The notes beneath the pieces are model-generated. The model had not been told where the DNA came from. It made no database searches and saw only the letters and a program-made list of their open reading frames with translations. A DNA stretch of 64,000 nucleotides, taken from assembly GCA_963989245.1 (NCBI GenBank), contig OZ022339.1, positions 55,469,295 to 55,533,294 of the forward strand, in the 5' to 3' direction. How positions within the stretch are numbered: the first letter of the stretch is position 1; each line of letters opens with the position of its first letter. The translations under genes were made by a program, and so were the position numbers. Below are positions 1-12,100 of this stretch, piece after piece. Origin of the DNA: Nansenia antarctica. Its lineage: Eukaryota; Chordata; Actinopteri; Argentiniformes; Microstomatidae.

Positions 1-153
1 AACCTGGGATGATTAACAACCGCACCAAAAAAGACGAGACCGCTCTCCTCCTGGCTGTGGCCAGTAAAAACGTGGCCTGTGCTGCAGCCCTCCTGGAGCA
101 GGGGGCTGACCCTGACATGGCCAACAACGATAGAGAGACTGCCCTTTACAAAG
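1..153 (+). CDS. asb2: asb2 copy 1, ankyrin exon (5' cut by window edge)
   Basis: The reading frame uses codons starting at base 3 and ends LYK plus one base before the donor GTAACA (phase 1). It encodes an ankyrin repeat with the core DETALLLAVASKNVACAAALL and then GADPDMANNDRETALYK. It corresponds to the copy 2 exon 47669-47824. The ATG at base 9 is internal to the exon, not a start codon. Confidence 0.85.
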
Positions 154-3145
154 GTAACACACTACATTATAATTTCACATACACAGGATGAAGCTAGAAC
201 TCAATTATAATGCATTTTAATGCAATATTATTAAGACATATTATACAGATAATTGACTTTGTGTCATTAGTCAATGTTGCAACATTTAAGGGTACAGGGA
301 TGCAAAGCAGTGTGGAAATGACAAAGTGGTTGACACCTGCTTGTTCACCATTTCAGATCAGTCTGTAAACACATGTTGATTTTGAATTTCGATATGCTAC
401 AATTAAATTTGAGCCACAAATGTTTTTTGACAATCCACTGTCAATCTGTAAATGATGAAAACTGCTTATATTCATAGCTTGCGAAAAAGAGAATCCTGAG
501 ATTGTGGCCATGCTTCTGAATCATGGGGCCACAGTGAACAAACACTGCATCCGAGGCTGGACGTGCCTCCATGAGGCTGTGTGTCGCAATCAACTGGAGA
601 TCTGTGAGATGCTGGTGAAGGCTGGGGCCAAGCTAAGCCCAACCAATATCTATGGTATCACACCACTCTTTGTGGCAGCCCAGGCCGGATGCACAGAAGC
701 TCTTCAATTTCTCCTTAAGAATGGTACGTTTCAAGAATTTGTGTCACGGCTTGGTAAAAAGGTTGGGAATTGTGAAACCAAAAATGTGTTTTCCGGTTCT
801 TTGCATGTGACGAAAATGTAAGCGATGAACAACCCACTCAATATCATAACCAACAGTTTTACATTCACTAAATACCTACAGTTTGTTAGCAAACTTGGGT
901 GGGGGTAGAATTTGTATTCCATTTTTTTTCCCTCTCGGTACTCCCGACCCACATCCTCATGAATAGCCACGTGCGTGTGTCTGTTTGTTGACAAGACTAT
1001 TGCCATCAAGGACTATCCACAGAGAAAGTTTTGTCGATCAACATACTATTCACGGGACTGTGGTCTGTCAATACACCTTCTGCTTTGTTTTTGGGTAAGT
1101 GAGTTACATGCGTTGTTTACTAAGCTGTGTGTATGTACAAGTTTGTATGTTTGTTGCCGATACACCAACAATGAGTTACATGGCATAGCCAAATGTGTTC
1201 GTTTGTTAACTAGTGTACTGAGTTACATGCTAAGCTGTGTCAGTGTTTACTAGGCTAGCCACACAGGTGTTAGCATGTTAGCTAGCAGGGACGTGCACAG
1301 ACATTTGGAGGGGCTATTGCTCTAACCTGGAAAAAAGGGCACCCCCCACGCTACAACCTGCAAATCCACCCCCACCCCACACCGAAACCCAACACAAAAT
1401 GTCTTGTCTCTTTGTTCTCAATTCTTGCATCCTTGTCCTCAAATACTGATTCTTCATTCTCGGAGTCTGCCCTGTTCTCACCTATCTATCAAATACAATT
1501 AATTACATGTTAAATTAAGAATACTATTGTCCACAGCATCGATCTTTCTCCTTATCACACTCTTACTGACATGGCCCTTTTATAGTACCTCTAACACTCA
1601 GCTTACCACCCTCATTATGTACCTGTCTGATGCGTTCTGTGATGCTCTCCCTCACTCTCTGGTCTGGAGCCTTGTGGTTGGGCCTCATCTTAAATAGAAT
1701 TATTAGAATCAGAATTAAGTATTAAGTAAATGTATACTGTACTTTTCACTGCTAAAAATGCACTAAGAAAATTACACACTCTAGTGTGCTTGTATTACTT
1801 GTATAAAGAACAATTACAGGATGTTATAAAGCCTTTGTGAATCAGTTATCTGGCCATACCATCCCATATTTCACTACAGCTATTAAGAAGTATTTTACTT
1901 GATCACCAGGCTCTCAAATGCTCTCTGACCTGGAGCTTTTGGGGTTAGACCAGTGACCACTACAGAAAATACTAACTCATTCACAATACTATTCACAGCA
2001 CAGATACAATATACTGTGCATTTATCATTGATTGAAATATTAGTTTTTAATTAGTTAGTAGCCTACTCACCCTTAAAGAAAATGCTTCTGATAAAATAGG
2101 CATACTTCACATTCATTTAATTATGTAGGATGGTTGCTTGACTTTATCACAATGCTTCACCTGTAACTGGCCTTCTTATCCAGCTCTGCAGGGTTGCAGT
2201 CCCTTTTGCTGCCTCCTTGAGGTCTTTCTCTCTCTCTGCTTTGATCTCCTCTCTTTTGAAGGCATACTGTAAGCACCCAAAAATAACATTAGGCTACATT
2301 AAAAAAACGTTATTACATTACCCAATTAGGACATTAATTCAAGTTAGCATCTCATAACAACATAGCCCAAGGCGACTTCTATCAGCTTTCACTAACATTA
2401 GTTGGTTGAAAATTCAAATTCCCAACATATTGACTGTAAGCAATGTATAATCTAGCATGATTCAACACTCAAAACCATCACGTCCCTGTATCTCTTCTCT
2501 ACAGAATGCACACTACGTTAGCATGCTGCTGCAAATGGATGCAAATGTTACAAGCTGCACATTATTCGAAGTACAAGTGGATTTGTTTTAGATTTTATTT
2601 ATTTACAGGGCATTTGTTATTGTCTCCATAACATAAAAAACTCACCTGATGGCTAAAGGGCTTTCCCTCACTTTAGGAAGACATGACTTAGGTGCGTTTG
2701 TAAATTCAATCTGAGTGCGCCGGAGCGTCCACGTGACTGCCTCTTGTCCAATCAAATTACTTGGTTCCATTATGACGTTGAACCCAGTGTGCGCTCTGGT
2801 GAATTTACGAACCTGGCCCTAAATGACACGATTTAAATTGGTCTAACAACATATAGCAACAACTTGCTATGTTTTCCCACGATTTCGCCACTCAAGAGGG
2901 CACTTTAGTGTGATGTTTCCAACTGTGGTGGCAAAAGTGAGTGTGTTTCTGCTTGTTAATTTATAATGTTCAATACATAAAAGAAAAAAATAAAGTCTCT
3001 CAAGAAGGGCAACTCAGCCAATCAGGGTAAACAGGCTGTTGCCCGTGCAACAATAGCCCATACCTGTGCACGTCCGTGTTAGCTAGCTAGCTTTGTTAGA
3101 AGCTTGTTTGTTTGTTTTTTGTTAGCGTGGTTTTGTTTGTTATTT

Positions 3146-3194
<49 letters not shown>

Positions 3195-6100
3195 ACTACA
3201 CTAGCCAAACAAGAATAATACTGTGGATTTAAATTATTTCACTAGCCTATTTCTTTCTGTGCAGTATGTAGGATGACTTCAACAAGTACAGTACACTATG
3301 TTTATGAGAGTCTATGGAAAGCATGCAAGCCTACACTATAGAAGTGTCCACACCTCTGACCTGAAATGTGTGTTACAGAATGACGAGGTGAGAGGTTCTG
3401 AGAGATAAGACCTTGATGTGAGTCACCAGGGGGGTATTCCACGTACGTTGATTAGTATATCGGCGATTAAAAAAAACCGCGTTCAGGCAACTCGTGATTG
3501 GGATTCAAGCCTCAGGTGATTCCCCGAACGAGGATCAGGCTTGTGTCATCAGTGTTCACAGAACACCAGTTTAGAAATCCTCGATATGGGCGCGTGCACG
3601 CAGACATAAAGAGCCCTGAAGAGTCGAACTGTCGAAATAAAGATACTACACTCTGCAGTGGTCCTACTTTTTGCGCAGCACTCTGCAGCAACAGAAATTG
3701 CTGACCGATTAACACTAGGACCGCGGCGGATCGCGACCTTATTCAATCGCGATGAGGTGTGATTCAGCACTATGATAGTTTAACATAGAGAAGAGTGTAC
3801 TGACGCACAAAGATCGCTGGAGGGCGATGTCACACAAGGCCGTCTGCCAGGCTCCGACGCCTTTTCCCAGAATGCATTTCGCACCGGCAAGCAGAAGGCG
3901 TTTTGAATCCTCCATTTTTTTTCAAAAAAAAAATGCTGTGATTTTGCCTTTACAAGTGTTACCATGTCATTTTATGAAGTTTTAATATGTTTTCAGGTGA
4001 GAAAGTACCAATATATATTCTCAAAATGTGTCCAGTTTATCAAAATAACCCGTATATCTCCTCTGACGATTTTCGTCGTCGAATTCGCTAGCATGCGTTC
4101 GTAAATTCGCCCTGGAAATCTGGTTAGCACCCATGGAATGCCTCTTGTCCAATCAAATTACCTGGTCCCTTTATGACGTTGAACCCGGTGTGCGCTCCGG
4201 CGCTCTCATAGCGAATTTACGAACGCACCCTGCGGTTTCACTTTCAAGATCTAATTTTTTTGCATTGGAAAACACTTACAGAGTGAACTGTCATAATGAA
4301 AACATGACAAAGCCATTTGACTATCTTGTTCATAAACAATGGTGTCAGGACTTTTCATTTTGATGACACTGACAACTGTTGTGCAAATGTTAATAGTGAT
4401 GTGAGAAATGCACCAAAGCGACTGAGAAAACTGTATTATACACAACAGTGTTGTGTTGTGTATATGTGAGTGAGACTGTGGTCTACAGTGATATACAGAA
4501 AAAACATTATATACAATATTATACATATATTTTTGTTGTCAGGACTTGTTTAGTTATTGTCATTTCGCAGAGTCACCTCAATAAAGCAAATGAACAAATG
4601 GAACATTTGCGAACAGTTCTGTAACAAAACGCTGTTACTTTTCCTCACACATGTGTAAGTGGAAATCCTGTGGTCCTCGCAAATAAACCAGAATAACTCG
4701 TTTCTAAAGTCAGTTCCATTCACTTGATATAATGGTTGAAGCATGGGGGATGGTAATCTAAATTCAAAGGATCTAAAACAATTGTGGCTTGTTTTTCCAA
4801 TGAAGCCAACAAGGTCTTTGAATTTAGCCCTGCCATGACTAATCTCAAGTATATTGCAGGCAATAGACCTCCATTTATCCCTATACTTGTAGGGCAACTT
4901 AGAAACAATAAGCCTGAGGTTTGATGGGCTATCAAGCTCTTCCAGATAGTGCAAGTCTTGCATGGCATTGTTGCATCCTCTCAAATACAGTGCATAGGCC
5001 TGTAGTGACTTTCCATCTTCAGCCTTTATGCTTGGCCAGTTCAAGGCTTTATTTATATATATAATAACGTATGCATGTATGTAACGAGACTGCGGGAGTT
5101 TTCATTACTAACGAATGAAAGTTGATTATCATTATTAAAAAATAACTGTAATATATATTGCAATGTTGTCCCTTTCACACATAGTTCCAAGTAATTTCCT
5201 TGGAATCCCAAGCTGTGTTGACCAGGTATCGAGACACAACAGCAGGGGAGGGGTGGGGGAAGGGAGGGGAGGGAGGGGTTACATCCCTCTGTAGAACATC
5301 TTCTATCTAATCGGCGCACTGTGCTAAAATGCAATGCAAACAAAACAACACAGGACAGACAGCAGTGCAGTGATGCGTTTTATATTATATTCTTTGAACA
5401 ACAGAACGGGACAGGCGCCAGAAACTGCCATAATATACCATACATATATCTGCCATATATCGTACCTCCGTTTTATATTGAGAAATATGATGATAAATAC
5501 ATATAGGGCGGAGGTATGCTATGTGGTGTGTGGCTAGATATTTTCATGTAGCACTGTGACTGCGGGGGAACCCGATGTCTTTGTTCATTGATCGGAAACG
5601 ATCGAGACACGGATCGGAAACGATCAACCCTCCCCCCATCAAGCGCATGTCTTATTGAGTCAACACGAGTTGACTCGCTGGAACGAGACAGACTGATACA
5701 CACCACACCTCTGCCATATCATACATCGGTCCCACATGTATTTATTTACCATCATATTTTTCAATATAAAACGGTATGATATGGCAGATATATATGGTAG
5801 CCTACATTGCAGTCGTCCCGCAGTTCTAGTAGATCGCCGACATCATGTTATTTGATGTACATTTCACGGCAAGATAATTCCGATTTGTGGCAAACACCCA
5901 ACAATTGTTCGTTCACTAAACATTATAACATGAACACAGTTATAGCACCAGTTCCTAGCACCTAGTTTCCTAGCACCAGGGGAGCCCCCCCTCCCAAATT
6001 TCGTTGTTTGGTACCTGTACTATATCAATGACAAATAAAGACCATTCATTCATTCATTCATTCAAACAATGACAGTTACAGTCTCGCTCAAACTGTAGCG

Positions 6101-9100
6101 AGATTAGGAGACTACTAATTGAGAAAAAGAAAAGAAAATACATGAAAGAAAGGAGAGAAAGAGTACAGAATGATAAATCCGCTAATGTGTGTAATGAAAA
6201 GTGTGACAATGTTGAAAGACATGATGTCATAATCAAAATATAAAACCTGGTTGGATAAAATAAGATTCTGTTGTGATTGTGTTGACATTGTTGTGATGTC
6301 AAAAGAGATCTTGGTTATGTAATGTGTAAAGTGGAGAGGAGATTGATCGGAACTGCGGGAGTTTTCATTACTAACGAATGATGGTTGATTATTATTATAC
6401 AAAAATAATAGTAATAAATATTGCAATATTGTGTTATCATAGTTATGAGCTTCACAGTGATAACGTCTGTTTATTTGTCGTGAACTTCACGCCGGCCGTG
6501 CCCGTAACATCAGCAGACAATCGACTGCTGTAAGCTTGTAAGCGTTGAAACCCGCTTGGCAGCTTTGAAACCCGCTTGGCAGCTTTGAAACCCGCTTGGC
6601 TCGCTCATGAATTGGCAGCTATTGTTTGCTAATGGGAAACGATCAATAAGATTACCCTCCCCCGTGTATCAACCATCAAGTGATTGTAACTCACTTTAGA
6701 AACTAGTTCTTAGCCTACACGTTTCTTTGTCAAATACATGCTCTGCATGTTTCTCTAAAATGCATAAAGTTCCTATAAGCAGAGAAGTGGGGAAATTATT
6801 AGAGCAATCTGATGAAGCTTGAGTCAGCTGAGAACGAACTATGGAACAGATTAAATGCTATATATGGAGAGGAGATTGATTGAGACTGCGGGAGCTTTAC
6901 TAATGAATGAAAGTTGATTATCATTATTAAAAAAGAATAGTAATACATATTGCAATATTGTGTTATCATAGTTATGAGCTTCACACAGTCTGTTTATTTG
7001 TCGTGAACTTCACGCCGGCCCTAACATCAGCAGACACATGAACACAGTGAGGATTCAAACCAACAAAAATAATTAATACACATCATTTCATTTATAATGT
7101 GCAGTAAACAAACAAAATAATGTATACTCTCTGCAATTGGCTACTATACAATGGTGCCAAAATCAACTATCCAAATATGAATCTGCGTATATCTATGTAC
7201 AACCTTGATTGAACCAAGATTCATAGACAGATTGTCCCTTTTGCATATCATCATAATAGGCATTCGTGTCATCATGTTCTTTACACATTACATAACCAAG
7301 ATTTATTTTGCAATCACAACAATGTCAACACAATCACAACAGAATCTTATTTAATCCAATCAGGTTGTATATATAATCTATATATATATAATCTATATAT
7401 TGGTTTCAATATACCTCCATAGCAGTCTACAGTCTAATTTAGCTATATATATAATTACATTATGAGAACATCAGTATTTTTACGCCTTTGGTTGTATTGT
7501 CTGAACGAACATTGATTGGGAGACATACTGTACAGTTTATCATTTTCATAACTGTCTGCACATATACATATCTTATTTTGATTGTTATTGTAGCCTATAT
7601 ATAAACACAAATATCAGACTTATGCACTGTGTCTCATTCAGCACTGAAGCCTGAATTTGAGCACAGTGTGTGCCCCCTTGCTACCTCTGCTGATATAAAA
7701 GAGAATTGCAGGCTTGGAGAAAAAGATGGCAGCCACAAATACACAGACACACACAGAAATACTGCTAAAACGCTTTATACTAACTCGATTTTGAAAATGT
7801 AAAAATGCTGGGTGGTAGAACGCACATATCTAGGAAAAGTCATGAAAGGAGGGTCCTGAAATGTGATCGAGTGCAAAGGTAGAATTTTTTTTGTACTCAC
7901 TGGTGCTGTTTAACACCTCACGGCTGTTCTAGTGTTAAATGCATAGGCCATACTAGCCCCAGTTATTGTTATATGTTCATATTTTAATAAATGAAGGTGA
8001 TATCAGCAGCAGGCTATATTCAGTCATATTGTCACAATGGCATAGTGGTATTGACCGCTGCCATAGTATTTATTCGTCATTTTAAGACAGTGGTTCAAAT
8101 CCCTCTTCTGACACACTTTTTACTGAATTTCGTTGTCTGAATCTAATCTAAAATCTCATCTAAAAAAGTATGTAGGCTATAAAATGATGGTGCAAGCTAA
8201 TTTACAAGAACTGACACGATTACAATGGTGTTTGAAGCCTTTCTGAGTAGTAAACTATGTTCTTCTAACTGGACCCTGGATTTGGCATAGATATTTTTTT
8301 CTTATGATTACTGATGGATAGATGATTCACTTAGACAGATATATATATATATTGTAAATCGATTTGTATGAAGGATTCGGTTAAATGTAAAAAAAATAAA
8401 AAAATAACATTAAATGAAATCAAGTATCGAACAGACAACCTTCGGACCTGTAGCTGGCTGCCTTAACCCCTGCGCCAACAACACCGCTGTGAAGATAGCA
8501 ATGCAAGTTGATGCCTTTTTTGTTTTTTACACTTTTTTATCTATCTATCACACTTTCAAAATATCAAATGCTCTATCTATCACACAGTCAAACTATCTAT
8601 CTATCTATCTCGTAAAAAGTGGGAACTAATATTTCCTAAAAGACACTTGACGGAACTGTCGTTCGGGATGTAGTTTCCAACTGTGAGACATTTTTGACGC
8701 ACGTATTACCTAAATCAGCCTCTAAACCTGCTCACGACCAGGTTAGCTCAGAAGGATTGGTTGCATAGCAACCAAGCAGCGAATTATTTGAGCCACATTG
8801 ATGGAACCGAACGCAAGCTAACATTACCGCCGGATCTGATTTAAACCTGGATCAGAGTTAATCGCGCTTCTAGGAATCGGCCCCAGCACTTCAGGCATTT
8901 GTCATGACATTGTATTATCAATTCTATTTTATGATAACAGTGGGCAATCATTTTAAATGTACTGTCTTATATTTGTATTACAGCTTTGATGCCCAGATGG
9001 GGTGGGAATGAACTACACAAGTCCCACTGGATGCATTATGGACTATAATAAATGCATACACACGAATATAATAAATGCATACACACGGATATAATAAATG

Positions 9101-12100
9101 CATACACACGGATACAACATTATTATTGTTTCCTTTTTTTTTTTTTTGATCCATTGCCATTTTGTTTTCTCTTGCTGCTGCAATGTTGATTGAAACTGAA
9201 GCCATAATAATGTTACTCTTGTACTTGGGGTGTAATACACTTTTGTCACACATTGTCACACATGGCAATAATCATGAATCTTGAATTATTATTATTATTA
9301 TTTAGCAATTTAAACATGTCAGCCCTGCACGTTTGTTTCCTGGGGTTATCTGACATCCCCACTGACAGATGACAGGTATATAATGACAGGTAGTGTAATG
9401 GGGCAGTGGTTGTCCTACTGAAGTGGTTGGGGGTGGAGTTAACCAGCTATTGTTCCCACCCATTACCTGCTGGTGAAGAGAGTGTGAAAACTTTCAGGCA
9501 GAAAGTCTCGGCTAGTTGATTTGGGGGGTATCAACATTCAAATGGAAAAAACTTTGGGGACCTTTTCAGACCCTGTCACATTTCATAGGACTTCTGTGGT
9601 TTGCACTAATACATCCAATGAAATGTTATCATATGTACAGTATGTTCTTCATGATTTCGATTTTGTTTTGAATGGGTAGTGCAATGTCCATGATCTTCAT
9701 ACCCACAATCATGGACATTGCACTACTTTGACATTGCAAAACTTTTAGTGATAAATGTCTTGTTCAACCTGCCCAAAAAATATTCATTCAACTTGTTGCA
9801 GTTTTGAAGGACCTGTGCAATCAGAATCATCATTTTTTACACTGATTGATTACATCCAGTCACTGATGATGAGCGCATAAACAACGATTTAATGGTCATA
9901 GTGGAGGATTTGGTATTGTTTGTGTGCAAAAAAATGCCTACTGACCTAGTTTAAATGCACATAAAATCAATCACCAATGACTATAGCTCCACCAGTACAT
10001 TGCCTCTGCTGCTTCAGCAGTCAATCTGCCTCAAATTCAGCGGGCACTGCTGGTACAAAAGCATGGAAAGGTGATATACTGTTGGTTACTATGGTTTGGA
10101 TTCATGTTTAGAAGCATTCATATGCACTGCCAAGGTTTCTCAGGTGCGGGTAAGCTCTGTTTCCTTTCATGGGAAATGTGACCGCATCTGGCCGACTAAC
10201 TGAACAATCTATGTTCGTTTTTTGTGTATTTCCAAACTAAATAAATGTCACAACTTTAACCACAAGTCCTTTGCTAGTTTCAAAGTCATGTTACTTAAGA
10301 GATTTGTGGATAAACACATATTAATGATAAATAATATAATAATGGATATTTATTGACAGATTAACTGTTTCAGTTACAAGTAGTCATGCTGGTTTGAGGT
10401 TGAAACTCTCAACACGTTTCTTATGATGTGGATGTATATTCATGGATGGATGTATATAGAGATTAGAGGATATTAATTAGACCTGAATATATTCTAGGTG
10501 TGGATGTCAACAGCCAGGCAAGCGATGGAGATTCAGCATTGTATGAAGCTGCTAAGAATGGCCATGAGGAGATTGTGGAGCTTCTTCTCTCTCAGAATGC
10601 TGATGCCAACAGACCTGGAAAGAATGGATTGCTGCCTCTTCATATTTCTGCTCAGCGAGGAACTGACGCGTATGTATTTTTATTTAATAGTACCTTGATT
10701 GTGTGATTTACAGACAAGGAGTAGTGATCATGTACTGTTGTTCGCTCATTTTAAAGATTTCACAACACAACGATTTTCCAATGAATTGTGCATTTTTAGC
10801 ACCTACTCTTGCAATTAAGCTGTTGGCCACGCTCGATTTTATATTAATATCAATTCTAAATCAAAACATTGCAATGCAATGTGTCATTGATTTTCAAATG
10901 TATTCACATAAAAGTCTGAACATTTTGATTGGTTGTTCCCCCTTTCACCAGCTGCTGTCATATATGTTTTATTGTCTATTATATGTATATGTGATTTCTC
11001 TCTTACTCAAGACAGATAAGACAGGAGTTAAGGATAGTGTTTTACCATACAAAAATTGCCCAAATATTGAAATAAATAAACATATATTGCAAACGAAACA
11101 AAACAAAGGGGACCAAAATAGAAACAGGTGATTTATGGTCAATGTCATGATTATCTTGCGTTGTTTCCAGAAAAACCATCTCACCTATGAATGCTACAAT
11201 TATGACAAGTCGGTTGAGTAAGTCAGTGTGGCAGACTGGAGTTGCCTTTGATATTGTGCCAGAGGAGTGCTACATGAACATATGATGTTAACCCAGGCTT
11301 TACTCTGTGTAAGAAAAATAATTATTAAAAGCATTACCGGTATCTCTAAAATGCATGATTTTGGTCACCTGATGTCTATAATACCATTGTAATACCATTA
11401 CATGTTTTCTGTAGTCATTACTGTCCATGCATATTTAGTGGTTAATATATATATTATTATATATAATATAATATAATATAATATATATAATTTTTAGTGG
11501 TTAATGCCAGTTAATATGGTTTTGTTTTAATTTGTGTCAATTTAATAATTCAGACTCAATCTATTGAGTGGCATGATATCCATGGTCCATGTATTGCTCC
11601 CCAGAAGAAGAGTTACCGTCAACCATTATAATAATAGAAAGCTATCCATTTATCAAATGTGATTTAAATAAACAAACGTTGCAGGGTACACAAATTGCTT
11701 ATACAGTCGAAAAACTGCTGCTATCCAGTAAGATGCAAAGTAGCTTGTGTAGATTACAGATCTTAACTTAGCTTTCCTTGTGCGTCTTCCCTGTACTCAG
11801 AGTGAGCACCAAAAGTGGAAACGTAGCATTCGCTCGCTATGCAGCAAAAAACTGGAACAAGCTCTTACAAAACATTAGGTCAGCCCCATCTGTATATATT
11901 TTTAAAAAATAAGCTAAAGACTGTTCTGTTCTTTTAATGTAGTGTATTTTAGAGAGTTAGGATAGGTTTTTAACTAATTTATTTGTTTTTATTTATTGAT
12001 TTTAAACCTGAACATTTTAAGTTCTTATTGTACTTCACTTCTTTTGTTTGACTTTTCATTTGTTGAATTTTATATGATGACCCATTTGTATTTTAACTTT

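Larger units (their letters stand above)
3713..7934. mobile_element. TTAA-targeting DNA transposon (piggyBac or Kolobok type), 4.2 kb
   Basis: The element starts CACTAGGACCGCGG and ends CGGCTGTTCTAGTG, an imperfect terminal inverted repeat. Further inside, GAGGTGT and CAGCAC are also mirrored. TTAA sits on both sides (3709-3712 and 7935-7938). The related repeat at 54140-54165 shows the empty site with a single TTAA. No transposase is recognised. The interior holds a MITE, a short gag-like frame, an L2 tail and several inverted repeats, so it is a mosaic. Confidence 0.7.
8887..10497 (+). other. intron sequence, no gene recognised
   Basis: Rest of the large intron before the exon at 10498. 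It holds a 23-bp tandem repeat (9054-9115), a perfect 18-bp hairpin (9677-9725) and otherwise anonymous AT-rich sequence. Confidence 0.7.

Noticed and set aside
8037..8103. Functional tRNA gene
   Set aside because: The A and B boxes are recognisable but too far apart and the acceptor ends do not pair, so it was kept only as a tRNA-like module.
10498..10698. Alternative frame starting MWMSTARQAM over the ankyrin exon
   Set aside because: The frame one step over gives the ankyrin repeat and fits both splice phases.
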